The notes under the pieces: generated by a model
What the model was told of the DNA's origin: nothing
Database searches by the model: none
The model's input: only the letters and a program-made list of their open reading frames with translations
In this document: positions 34,662 to 42,683 of the stretch, in pieces
Numbering within the stretch: the stretch's first letter is position 1
Layout: each line of letters starts with the position of its first letter
Program-made: the position numbers and the translations under genes
Assembly (NCBI GenBank): GCA_045106235.1
Contig: JBGCEJ010000003.1
Coordinates: 349,985-413,984, forward strand
Direction: 5' to 3'
Length of the DNA: 64,000 nt
Origin: UBA4427 sp045106235
GTDB taxonomy: Bacteria > Myxococcota_A > UBA9160 > UBA4427

Positions 34662-35540
34662 GTGTCCAATAAAAGAGGATCTGCTCTCCTTTGCTTCGGA
34701 ATTATTTGCTCGTTCATCTTCGTCTGGCAGCTGGCGACGATGTCGAAACCCTTCGATGTGGGCGCGCGCTCCGAGAGCGAACTCGAAATCATGGTATTCA
34801 ACGGAGACATCGTCGAAGACGCCGAGGGGAAGTACATCTTCAACCCGAATAAACAGAAAGGCCTTCCTTCTCCGGGTGTGGTTTTCTCGAAGATCACCAC
34901 CGAGCTCGGTTCTGCTTTTGAAAAGAAGGGCACGAACGATCACGGAATCGCGCATCTTGTCTTCTATACCGTCACGCGATTCGCGATTGGCTTCCTCGTC
35001 GCCTCGGTTGTGGCTGTCGTTTTGGGCGTCGCAGTTGGTCTATCGCCCCTCCTTCTGGGCGCGCTAAATCCGATCATCCAGTTACTGAAGCCGATCTCGC
35101 CGCTCGCTTGGATGCCTCTGCTGCTCTACACGGTCCAGGACCCACAGATGACTGCGATTCTCGTCGTCTTCATGGCTGCTCTTTGGCCTACGGTTGCGAA
35201 TACCGCCTTCGGCGTCAGCTCCATTAAGCCTGATTATCTCCGTGTCTCGAGCCTGCTCGAATTGTCTTGGGCCCGGCGACTGTTTACGGTGATTCTCCCC
35301 GCAGCGGCGCCCGCCATTATCGCTGGGCTTCGGATTTCCTTTGGCAGCGCGCTCGTCGCTGTTGTTCCCGCCGAAATGCTCCTTGGAGAACTCGGTGTCG
35401 GGTACCTGACCTGGATCGAGTGGAACAACCTCGATATTGCAGGCGTCCTCTTCGCGATCCTCGTCGTTGGGGTTGTGGGGATGATTCTGGACACCGGCTT
35501 CGGTGTTCTCGCTAAGACTGCGAGCTATCCCGAGTCCTGA
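34662..35540 (+). CDS. NrtB-like ABC transporter permease
   Basis: A 292-residue inner-membrane permease, start taken at GTG 34662 with AGGAAG 11 bases upstream. There are about six helices; the family EAA loop lies in SSLLELSWARRLFTVILPAAAP. LKPISPLAWMPLLLY is a hallmark of the nitrate/taurine/cyanate permeases. A non-membrane segment of about 70 residues after the first helix is longer than in many homologues. It pairs with the binding protein and the ATPase on either side. Confidence 0.88.
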   Translation: MSNKRGSALLCFGIICSFIFVWQLATMSKPFDVGARSESELEIMVFNGDIVEDAEGKYIFNPNKQKGLPSPGVVFSKITTELGSAFEKKGTNDHGIAHLVFYTVTRFAIGFLVASVVAVVLGVAVGLSPLLLGALNPIIQLLKPISPLAWMPLLLYTVQDPQMTAILVVFMAALWPTVANTAFGVSSIKPDYLRVSSLLELSWARRLFTVILPAAAPAIIAGLRISFGSALVAVVPAEMLLGELGVGYLTWIEWNNLDIAGVLFAILVVGVVGMILDTGFGVLAKTASYPES

Positions 35541-35636
35541 CCGCGAACGTGCCTCGCGACGGATTCGATCTTCGACGTGGGGGGCTTGATATCAGGCATC
35601 ACGAATTTTTACTTTTCACACCGAGCAAGGATCAAA

Positions 35637-36437
35637 ATGAGCGCGCTGTTAAGCATCGAAGGACTCGAGAAAACTTACCCGAAACGGGAGGGAGGCGGAG
35701 ATGAGCAGGGCGACCTCTGCGTCTTTGAAGATGTGAACATGACGCTGGGTAAGGGCGAATTCCTTTCGATCATCGGGCACTCGGGATGTGGAAAAAGCAC
35801 GCTCTTGAACATCATCGCGGGTTTCGAAGAGCCGACGAAGGGCGCTGTGATCCTCGACGGTCGAGAAATCGACCGTCCGGGTCTTGATCGAATGGTTGTT
35901 TTTCAGAGCTTTGCGCTCATGCCTTGGTTGACCGCCTTTGACAATGTGCGCATTGCAGTGCGTGCCTCCCATGCCGACTGGGAAGCGGACAAGATCGACG
36001 CATACACGTCGAAATACATCAAGATGATGGGACTCGAAGGTTCGGAGAAGAAGCGACCCGCCTTTCTCTCCGGAGGCATGAGGCAGCGTGTGGGGCTGGC
36101 CCGCGCCTTTGCGGTCGACCCGAAGATGCTTCTGCTCGACGAACCCTTCGCCCAAATCGACGCGCTCACGCGGGGGGTGATTCAGGACGAGCTGATCCGT
36201 ATGTGGTCAGCAACTGAATGTGCGGTGTTCATGGTGACGCATGATGTGGACGAAGCCATTCTGCTCTCTGACCGGATTGCGCTGATGAGTAACGGACCCA
36301 ACGCGAATGTCGCTGAGACCATCGAGGTGCCGCTGCCGCGCCCGCGCACCCGGGCCAAGATGATCGAAACGCCCGAATACATGGAGCTTCGGACGCATAT
36401 TCTTCGCTTCCTGATCGCCCGGCAGAAGGGGGGCTGA
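35637..36437 (+). CDS. NrtD-like ABC transporter ATP-binding protein
   Basis: A 266-residue ATPase, start at ATG 35637 with AAGGA upstream. Walker A is GHSGCGKST (residues about 47-55), Q-loop VVFQSFALMPWLT, signature LSGGMRQRV, Walker B MLLLDEPFAQIDALTR and a switch His in FMVTHDVDEA. It powers uptake through the adjacent permease and is the last gene of the cyanate operon. A single ATPase gene, with no fused NrtC-type regulatory domain. Confidence 0.92.
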   Translation: MSALLSIEGLEKTYPKREGGGDEQGDLCVFEDVNMTLGKGEFLSIIGHSGCGKSTLLNIIAGFEEPTKGAVILDGREIDRPGLDRMVVFQSFALMPWLTAFDNVRIAVRASHADWEADKIDAYTSKYIKMMGLEGSEKKRPAFLSGGMRQRVGLARAFAVDPKMLLLDEPFAQIDALTRGVIQDELIRMWSATECAVFMVTHDVDEAILLSDRIALMSNGPNANVAETIEVPLPRPRTRAKMIETPEYMELRTHILRFLIARQKGG

Positions 36438-36681
36438 GGTTAAGAAATGGGCCGGCGGCGACGACTCGGTGCGAGGCATCTCATGCGCAACTTGGTTTCC
36501 TAAGTTCAAAAGCTTCTGGCTGATCGGCGAAAAGTCATCCGCAAGAGCCATTCCAGTGAGTTTCCGGCCCTCTTGCGCCTGTTTGTAATGCTAGCCTGCG
36601 GCGGTCGCTGCCTCAGGCCCTGCGTTGCTCAAGCGTTGAGAGAGAGGCGACGTTTTCGCATTCGGAAATGAGGGATTTGGA

Positions 36682-37812
36682 ATGACCGTGCATAGCTTTA
36701 GCTCTCGTCGTCTTCGAGGAATCGTGATCGCAGCGACCCTCGTCGGACTCTCGCTCGTATTGTCTTTTAGTGCGGCGCAGGCCCGTGAGCCCAATGAGTA
36801 TGAGCAGTACATGGTGGAGCTGGTTAATCGAGCGCGTCTCGATCCCGAAGGTGAGGTCGCCTTGCTTTCGACCGGAAGCCTGAACGAAGGGCCCCCGACC
36901 CTTGGCAGCTACCCGTACACGATTCCCGCCGGCCCGAAGCAACCCGTGGCGATTCATACTGAAGTGATCGACGCGGCCAGCGACTACGCGCAGGCCCTGA
37001 ATGACGTTGACCAGTTCTGCCATTCTTGTCTTGGCTCGAGCGCGGAGAGCAGGATGACGGACGCGGGTTATGTCCCGGCGCTGAGCGACTTCGCCTTCTT
37101 TTCCGGCGTCGCGGGGTATACCTTGGCCTACGGGGGCGCTCAGGATCCTGGCTGTACGGGGGGATGTCCGATTTATGTCCCTGGCCGTGAAAACCTTTCG
37201 TTCCGCGGAGAGGGTCCGCCGAACGGGATGATTGACAACCTTCTGGCCGCTGTGGATCAGGCGCATGTCGGCCTGTTTAACGATTTTACCGTCCCGACGC
37301 GCGGGCATAGAAGCACGATGATGTACGGCGAGTGGCGGGAAGTCGGAATCGGAATGAACGAGGGGCTCGATAATGGAGGAAGTTTCGACTCTCTCTATAT
37401 CGTTCAGGACTTCGCGCATCGCTCGGATGTCGGCCCCTTCCTGACGGGTGTGGCTTACGATGATGTGGACGAGGATGGGTTCTATACGCCCGCCGCCGGT
37501 GAGGCGCTGGGTGGCGTGCTCGTGACGGTGTACGAGGCGGGGACGGCCAACCTTGCGGGAACGGCGACGACCATGACCGCGGGCGGCTACAAGGTGGAGC
37601 TTCCGGTCGGGAACTACGATGTCGTGGTGAGCGGTACGGGAATCAGTGAGAGCTACACGGACGTCGCGATTTTGGGCAGCGGGCCGGGGGGGATTGGTGA
37701 GAATACCAAGCTCGACTTCATCCCCGTTCCCGAGCCTGCCATGCTTCTTTCGCTCGGCGCGGGTTCGCTCTTTCTTGCGATGGCCCGGCGTCGCCGCGAG
37801 CAGGGATGCTAG
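36682..37812 (+). CDS. CAP-domain protein with PEP-CTERM tail
   Basis: A 376-residue exported protein. The signal peptide ends AAQAREPNE. The CAP/SCP domain (about 38-250) starts YMVELVNRARLDP and has GRENLSFRG and GHRSTMMYGEWREVGIGM. A short SdrD/CNA-B-like beta domain follows (GVAYDDVDEDGFYTPAAGE, about 265-350), then VPEPAMLLSLGAGSLFLAMA and RRRRE. It should be cut by exosortase. CAP proteins in bacteria may bind or cleave surface components; the activity is unknown. Confidence 0.88.
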   Translation: MTVHSFSSRRLRGIVIAATLVGLSLVLSFSAAQAREPNEYEQYMVELVNRARLDPEGEVALLSTGSLNEGPPTLGSYPYTIPAGPKQPVAIHTEVIDAASDYAQALNDVDQFCHSCLGSSAESRMTDAGYVPALSDFAFFSGVAGYTLAYGGAQDPGCTGGCPIYVPGRENLSFRGEGPPNGMIDNLLAAVDQAHVGLFNDFTVPTRGHRSTMMYGEWREVGIGMNEGLDNGGSFDSLYIVQDFAHRSDVGPFLTGVAYDDVDEDGFYTPAAGEALGGVLVTVYEAGTANLAGTATTMTAGGYKVELPVGNYDVVVSGTGISESYTDVAILGSGPGGIGENTKLDFIPVPEPAMLLSLGAGSLFLAMARRRREQGC

Positions 37813-37818
37813 GCGAGT

Positions 37819-37935
37819 TCAAAGGCTAAGCTTTCGCCCGCCCGCGTCGCCGAGCCCCGCGAGCCCGAGGGCGAGTAGGAGGGCTGTGCTGGGCTCGGGA
37901 ATGACAGCAACTTGAACTGCGATTGCGATCAATAC
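37819..37935 (-). pseudogene. Orphan PEP-CTERM tail (gene remnant)
   Basis: A 38-codon reverse frame between a TAA and a TGA encodes only VIPEPSTALLLALGLAGLG and a few flanking residues. It has no start codon, signal peptide or body. It matches, over 60 bases with three differences, the tail of the HAF-repeat gene 1.26 kb to the right in the same orientation. It is the leftover of a deleted or duplicated PEP-CTERM gene. Confidence 0.8.
37851..37910 (-). repeat. Direct repeat, copy A (PEP-CTERM tail)
   Basis: Matches 39114-39173 in the same orientation with three differences; the last 39 bases (37872-37910 against 39135-39173) are identical. The two copies flank a PEP-CTERM gene and a small reverse ORF. 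Confidence 0.85.
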
Positions 37936-37956
37936 TTACAGAACAGGAGAGTCTCG

Positions 37957-38664
37957 ATGCCAAAACTCAATGTTGCCTCAGCCACGCGCACGCTCAGGGT
38001 TTTACTTCCCTTACTCCTTGGCCTAGTCGTCGCTCCTGGGATGGCTTCCGCTGTCATCTTTTTCGGACCTGTTCCGTATCTGTCCAGCAGTGATGTCCCG
38101 GTCGGTCTCTACGCGAGCGGCGTTCCCGATGCCCTCGATGATTTTGAGGATTTTACGCTCGATTTCGGAATCGTCGCGTCGGGAGGGCAACCCTTGGGAT
38201 TGTCGATGAACGTAGATTCCGTAGACGAGGACGATGGGGTAGTCGATGGCAATGGTTTCGATGGAACGTCCTGGTTTATCGGCGACCTCGGCAATTTCTC
38301 TGAGCTGACATTCAATTTCGAATCGGTCTCGGGTGCTCTTCCGACAGCCGCCGGAATCGTGTGGACGGATGGCGCCGCCAACCATCAAGTTGTTTTTGAA
38401 GCCTTTGGGCCGGGGGGCGTCTCGCTTGGGATGATTGGGCCTTTCAGTCTAAGCGACGACTTCAACACGGGAGAGACCGCGGAGGATCGATTCTTCGGTG
38501 TGTCGGACGACGCGGGTATTCAAGCCATCCGTATTCGAAATCAGGGCGCCTTTGGTGGGCTTGAGGTCGATCATGTGCAGTTCGGAACGGCCGTGCCCGA
38601 GCCTTCGGCGGCCCTTCTCGTCGGTTGCGTTGGGCTGCTCGCGCTCAGCCGACGAAGGGGCTGA
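37957..38664 (+). CDS. PEP-CTERM sorting-domain protein
   Basis: A 235-residue exported protein from ATG 37957, with AGGAGAG just upstream. The signal peptide ends GMASAVIF. The body has TLDFGIVASGGQP, a Glu/Asp-rich loop and FESVSGALPTAAGIVWTDG, a beta-rich exported pattern common among PEP-CTERM proteins. The tail is VPEPSAALLVGCVGLLALS and RRRG. It sits between the two copies of the tail repeat. Confidence 0.85.
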   Translation: MPKLNVASATRTLRVLLPLLLGLVVAPGMASAVIFFGPVPYLSSSDVPVGLYASGVPDALDDFEDFTLDFGIVASGGQPLGLSMNVDSVDEDDGVVDGNGFDGTSWFIGDLGNFSELTFNFESVSGALPTAAGIVWTDGAANHQVVFEAFGPGGVSLGMIGPFSLSDDFNTGETAEDRFFGVSDDAGIQAIRIRNQGAFGGLEVDHVQFGTAVPEPSAALLVGCVGLLALSRRRG

Positions 38665-38698
38665 AGGCCGCGTTCCGTACACCGGAAGGGACGGCCTT
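38664..38698 (+). terminator. Possible terminator hairpin after the PEP-CTERM gene
   Basis: A two-part stem (AAGGCCG with CGGCCTT, and inner TTCCG with CGGAA) immediately after the stop codon. There is no clear U-tract, so termination is uncertain. Confidence 0.45.
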
Positions 38699-38710
38699 GT
38701 CCGCGCCGAC

Positions 38711-39022
38711 CTAATCCTGTGAAACGATGAAGTTCAACTGCGCGTCGAGCCGCTCGTAGTAATCGCCGTAGTTCAAATAGTGGCGATAGCTCGATGAGAG
38801 CTTGCCGTCAGTTGCCGCATCCGTCGCGACCCACGCGCCCCCGGCCTCTTTGCAGTATTCGCTGGTGAGTGAAGGGGAAGGCGTCAACTCGTCATCTTGT
38901 TTCTGATATTCACGGGTCAAGGTGTTGTAGAGGTCCAAGGCCCCTTCGGCTTCGCGTAGGTCGAGGCTGATCTCGAAACAAGCGCCAGGAAATGAGGGCA
39001 GATTCAGGGTTGTGCTCTCCAT
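38711..39022 (-). CDS. Small hypothetical protein, possibly a fragment
   Basis: A 103-residue open frame with plausible composition (PSFPGACFEISLDLREAEG, YRHYLNYGDYYERLDAQL) but no recognised family, no signal peptide and no clear ribosome site. It overlaps the end of the HAF-repeat frame by 19 bases. It lies between repeat copies in a rearranged stretch and could be the 3' end of a broken gene. Confidence 0.4.
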   Translation of the reverse strand: MESTTLNLPSFPGACFEISLDLREAEGALDLYNTLTREYQKQDDELTPSPSLTSEYCKEAGGAWVATDAATDGKLSSSYRHYLNYGDYYERLDAQLNFIVSQD

Positions 39023-39996
39023 GATCGCGATTTCAGTTCCGCTCTGGGCCGAGACAGAGTCTCTGCTCCGCAGTCCGATTTCATCCGTGTCAGTCGCGGA
39101 TCGGATCTAGCCCCGAGTCCCGCGAGCCCTAGGCCGAGTAGGAGGGCTGTGCTGGGCTCGGGAATGACAGCAATGAAGGCTTCTCTGAATCCATCGGGAT
39201 TGAATCCAGACCCAACTACGGTCTGACCGTCCGCGGAGACGCCAAGCGCCTCTTCTAGCTCCCATCCCGTGAGATCGACTCCCAGCGTGGTGAGGAGGAC
39301 CTGCAGCGATTGAATCCCGTTGGTTGCGTCCCATACAAAAGCACTCAGCCCGGCAGTTGAATCGGAAGTGCTTTCTCCGACGACGGTGGTCCCATCAGCA
39401 GAGATGCCGTGGGCGACGCTTAAGGCGCCTGCCCCTGTCAGATCTCCGATCCCTCGTATCCCGTTATTTGCATCCCAAATGAAAGCCTCTATCGCCGCTC
39501 CACTCGCAGAAGGGCTTTGTCCGACTACGGTGGCTCCGTCGGCGGAGACGCTCCTGGCATTGTTAAAAAATGACAGGAAAGAGGAGCCGCCTAGACCGCC
39601 GATGTCCTGCATGTCCCCGTTTGTATCCCATACGAGGGGCGTTTGACCGGTAGGAGAAGAGCCCGCTCCGACGATCGTGGTGCCGTCTGCGGAGATGCCG
39701 CTGGCAAAGCTGAGGAAGTCTCCTCCCGGTAGGTCCCCGATTCCCTGCATTCCGGTCTCTGCATTCCATAGGAATGCCTCGGTACCGGATGACGAAAAGC
39801 TCTGTCCGACTACGGTCGTCCCGTCTGCGGAGACACCTTTGGCTAGGCTGCCGAAAGCCCCTCCTGGCAACTCCCCGATTCCCTGCATTCCGGTATTTGC
39901 ATTCCATACGAATGCCTCGCCTCCAGAAGCCGATGTGCTCCATCCTACGACGGTGGAGCCGTCTGCGGAGACGCCGAAAGCCGAGCTATCGAACAA
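39004..39996 (-). CDS. HAF-repeat PEP-CTERM protein, damaged at both ends
   Basis: At least 330 residues of HAF repeats, each with a GVSADGTTVVGQS-like core and AFVWNAETGMQGIGDLPGG. The tail VIPEPSTALLLGLGLAGLG is followed by 35 residues of unusual sequence instead of the expected short Arg end, suggesting a late frameshift. The only start in frame is TTG 39996, which would cut a repeat; homologous sequence continues upstream (ASAASFTPLGDLPGG to about 40041) but meets no ATG or GTG and no hydrophobic signal core. It is therefore probably a decaying gene. HAF proteins are thought to be extracellular; function unknown. Confidence 0.6.
   Translation of the reverse strand: MFDSSAFGVSADGSTVVGWSTSASGGEAFVWNANTGMQGIGELPGGAFGSLAKGVSADGTTVVGQSFSSSGTEAFLWNAETGMQGIGDLPGGDFLSFASGISADGTTIVGAGSSPTGQTPLVWDTNGDMQDIGGLGGSSFLSFFNNARSVSADGATVVGQSPSASGAAIEAFIWDANNGIRGIGDLTGAGALSVAHGISADGTTVVGESTSDSTAGLSAFVWDATNGIQSLQVLLTTLGVDLTGWELEEALGVSADGQTVVGSGFNPDGFREAFIAVIPEPSTALLLGLGLAGLGARSDPRLTRMKSDCGAETLSRPRAELKSRSWRAQP
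39114..39173 (-). repeat. Direct repeat, copy B (PEP-CTERM tail)
   Basis: The copy inside the HAF-repeat gene that matches 37851-37910. It encodes the PEP motif and hydrophobic helix of the sorting tail. Confidence 0.85.
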
Positions 39997-40173
39997 GCCT
40001 CCCGGTAGATCTCCCAGTGGAGTGAAGGAGGCGGCGCTTGCGGTCGCGGGAACTCCAGTTACTGAACCTCCTATCTGTTGGGCGCATGATTCGCCGCGCC
40101 TAACCCGTTGGCCAATCCGCCAGGAGGGGCCTAGGGGCTGCTTCGGCCCGGGAGCGAGTTCGCCAGGAGCGCC

Positions 40174-41238
40174 TCAGTGATCTTCGACGCACCACACGTT
40201 GATATCGTAGGAGCAGGGGAAGGTTTCGAGGGTCCAGGGCCATTCGTCGCCCGTGGCGTTCATGCCGAGGTAGGCAGTCGAGCCAAACTCGTTCGGCGTA
40301 TTGTCGGACCAGCGGCTGCACTGAGAATATCCGACGACGTTGACGTTTCCTCCGATATTCCGGCTACCCGTTCGGACCCAGCCGCGATTGGGATTGCCCG
40401 TGGGCGGTCCCGATCCCGAATCGTGCTCGACCAAGCCGCGGCGGGTGTCGTAGACAAGCTTCGAAGGGTCGCTGATCTCGAAGAAGTTCGCGAAATGGAA
40501 GCCCGGATCGCATGCCGCGATGGGCTGGTCGCCGTAGAACTCGGCGGCCGTGAGGTAAAAGGAGCGTTTCTCTGTGCAGTCCTGATCGTCGCAGAGATTG
40601 CCGGAGAGCTCCGCTGTATTGTCGACGCTCATTCCCTCGGACTGGGTGATGACATTGTCGGCAATTGCGACGCGCGGGCCGATCCCTCTAATACCGTCGC
40701 CGCCGTTCCGAACGATTCGGGACCGGGTCACAAGACTGTCGTCGGCGATCTCGATCCCGCCCTGCGCATTGTCGGTGACCGTGACGAAGTCGACGGCGGA
40801 CTCCGCGTTCAGCCGGATTCCGCTATGTCCTGCGCCGCGGACGAAACCGTTTCGAACGGTGGTGCGGACAGCTACGGACCGATCGTCCTGGGCGTAGATC
40901 GCGCTGCCTAGACCGTCTCCGACGCAGGAGACTTCATCCTTGTACGAAGTGCATCGTGCAGTTCCGACGATTCCGAAGCCATTCAGGTCGATCGTGACAT
41001 CGTCGGCGGCGACCAGGATACCCGTCGTGCCTGAACTCCGGAGCTCGAGGTTGCCCGTGAGTCGATAGCTGCCCGGTTGTGTGAGCGTTGCGGGGTAGCC
41101 CGGGAGGTCCCCTGGCGTGATGCCGCCGCTTGTGACGCTGGTTTCGTTGATTTCGATGACACCGTCGACCGCCGCCGCGGATCCCGCGAAGGAAATGAAA
41201 AGAGGAGCGGCAGCGATGAGAGAGGCGAGTCGGCGCAA
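40174..41238 (-). CDS. Right-handed beta-helix surface protein with C-terminal lectin-like domain
   Basis: A 354-residue exported protein starting most plausibly at TTG 41238 (GTGGGGA upstream), which yields a signal peptide ending FAGSAAAVDG. The mature start (VIEINETSVTSGGITPGDLPGYPATL) is like that of the three beta-helix proteins at 58.6-61.7 kb. Beta-helix coils follow (DDVTIDLNGFGIVG, GIRLNAESAVDFVTVTDN, GIEIADDSLVTRSRIV) and end GNLCDDQDC. An extra domain of about 140 residues with GWVRTG and VWCVED then resembles secreted lectin-like modules. Probably a cell-surface carbohydrate-binding protein. Confidence 0.75.
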   Translation of the reverse strand: MRRLASLIAAAPLFISFAGSAAAVDGVIEINETSVTSGGITPGDLPGYPATLTQPGSYRLTGNLELRSSGTTGILVAADDVTIDLNGFGIVGTARCTSYKDEVSCVGDGLGSAIYAQDDRSVAVRTTVRNGFVRGAGHSGIRLNAESAVDFVTVTDNAQGGIEIADDSLVTRSRIVRNGGDGIRGIGPRVAIADNVITQSEGMSVDNTAELSGNLCDDQDCTEKRSFYLTAAEFYGDQPIAACDPGFHFANFFEISDPSKLVYDTRRGLVEHDSGSGPPTGNPNRGWVRTGSRNIGGNVNVVGYSQCSRWSDNTPNEFGSTAYLGMNATGDEWPWTLETFPCSYDINVWCVEDH

Positions 41239-41557
41239 AATGGAATCCCCACTTGCGAGACGACGATCGGAGGACGCCTCGCGAGGTCTGCACGTGCGGA
41301 AGCATCGCGCAGTTTTCTGACGGCCTCGGTTCGAGGAAACATTCACCGCACCGGGTCGACTTGACGATCGTATATGCGCTGCGGGGGTGCTTTGATGAAC
41401 CGGTTCACACAGCGAAGGATTCCGCCGCCAAGCAGGGGCTCGCAGCAGGAGTCTTTGACCAGGAGGGCTAGGCCGCACGCATATCCTTTGGGTCGCTATC
41501 ATGAAAACGGCGTGGCCGGACCCGCGGGCGCGTGAAAACGGAAGAGAGACGTCGGAA
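41239..41557. other. Divergent intergenic region
   Basis: These 319 bases separate the divergent beta-helix and Kelch genes. No promoter, hairpin or small gene could be supported; an ATG at 41501 could extend the Kelch gene by 19 residues. Confidence 0.4.
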
Positions 41558-42661
41558 ATGGCACGGAGCGAAGCGCAGGAGGGGCACGAAGGGCGGAACG
41601 AGGGGGCGATGCGTCCGCTCCACAGATTCCTGGTTTTCATCGCGGCCCTGGGTGGCGTGCTTTTTATTGCGCTCGGGGCCTATCTCTTTGCGACGGCGCC
41701 TCCAGCAGTCGCGCCCTGGACGCGTGAGGTCGATGCACCGATCGGCCGCTTTGAGGCGATCAGCGCCGTCATTGACGACGACCTCTACCGCTTTAGCGGG
41801 TTCGTTGAGGAATTGAAGGCGACGCGAGCCGCGTATCGCTACCGAGGGGCCTCGGGAGCATGGGAGAGGCTGACGGATATCCCGGTCCCGGTGACCCATT
41901 GTAATGCGGTCGTCGATGGACGTTTCATCTGGATTGCGGGCGGATTCGTCGGCGACGACCCGGGGAAGGCGACGGCGGCCGTCTGGCGCTACGACTCGGA
42001 GACCGATGAATGGACTGCGGAACGGCCGTTGCCTGAGCCGAGGGCGGGTGGGGCTCTCGTGAAGATCGGACGCCGACTCCATTATTTTGGCGGTTTCGCC
42101 TCGGATCGGGACAGCGTGCGCGGGGACCATTTCGTTCTTGATCTCGCGCGAAAGGCGGGCTGGCAAAGCCGCGCGCCCCTGCCTTCGCCGCGCGGACACC
42201 TCGCGGGCGCTGAGCTCGGGGGACTGGCCTACGCTGTGGGGGGACAGTTGCGCCACGATACCAAGCCCCTCGACCTTCGATTCGTGCATGCCTACGACCC
42301 GCTTAAGGACGAATGGTCTGAGCGTGCTGCGCTTCCTTCGGGTCGCTCCCATGATGAGCAGAGTATTCTGGTGGGGAACGGCAAAATCGCGCTGCTCGGC
42401 GGACGCGACACGTCTTCGCTGCGCAACCGCTTCTTCCGGCGGCGAACGCCCGGGGCTCCGCTCGATAAAGTGACGGTCTACGATCCTGAAAAGAACCTTT
42501 GGACGGAAATCGCGCGCCTGCCGGAGGGGCTCATCGGCCCGTCCGCGCATCTGATGGGCGACAAAGTTTGGTTACTCGGGGGCTCGACGAATGGAGCGTG
42601 GGAGCCGCAGCGCGCGACCTATTCAGTTCCGGCGCGGCTATTCCTGGGGGAGAACCGATGA
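41558..42661 (+). CDS. Membrane-anchored Kelch-repeat protein
   Basis: A 367-residue protein from ATG 41558 (an ATG at 41501 is also in frame). One hydrophobic segment (FLVFIAALGGVLFIALGAYLF) anchors it to the inner membrane with the rest outside. Kelch repeats form a beta-propeller, with repeated GG/W patterns (IWIAGGFVGDDPGK, LHYFGGFASD, AYAVGGQLRHD, IALLGGRDTSS, VWLLGGSTNG). Such domains bind glycans or proteins. Stands alone, convergent with the glycosyltransferase. Confidence 0.8.
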   Translation: MARSEAQEGHEGRNEGAMRPLHRFLVFIAALGGVLFIALGAYLFATAPPAVAPWTREVDAPIGRFEAISAVIDDDLYRFSGFVEELKATRAAYRYRGASGAWERLTDIPVPVTHCNAVVDGRFIWIAGGFVGDDPGKATAAVWRYDSETDEWTAERPLPEPRAGGALVKIGRRLHYFGGFASDRDSVRGDHFVLDLARKAGWQSRAPLPSPRGHLAGAELGGLAYAVGGQLRHDTKPLDLRFVHAYDPLKDEWSERAALPSGRSHDEQSILVGNGKIALLGGRDTSSLRNRFFRRRTPGAPLDKVTVYDPEKNLWTEIARLPEGLIGPSAHLMGDKVWLLGGSTNGAWEPQRATYSVPARLFLGENR

Positions 42662-42683
42662 GACGAGAAGAGACCCGAAGAGA

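Noticed and set aside
40078..40104. attC-like pair GTTGGGC and GCCTAAC
   Set aside because: Order and spacing do not form a cassette recombination site, and there is no integrase or cassette array.
41468..42550. 360-codon reverse open frame
   Set aside because: Opposite the Kelch gene; Arg-rich, with no recognisable fold.
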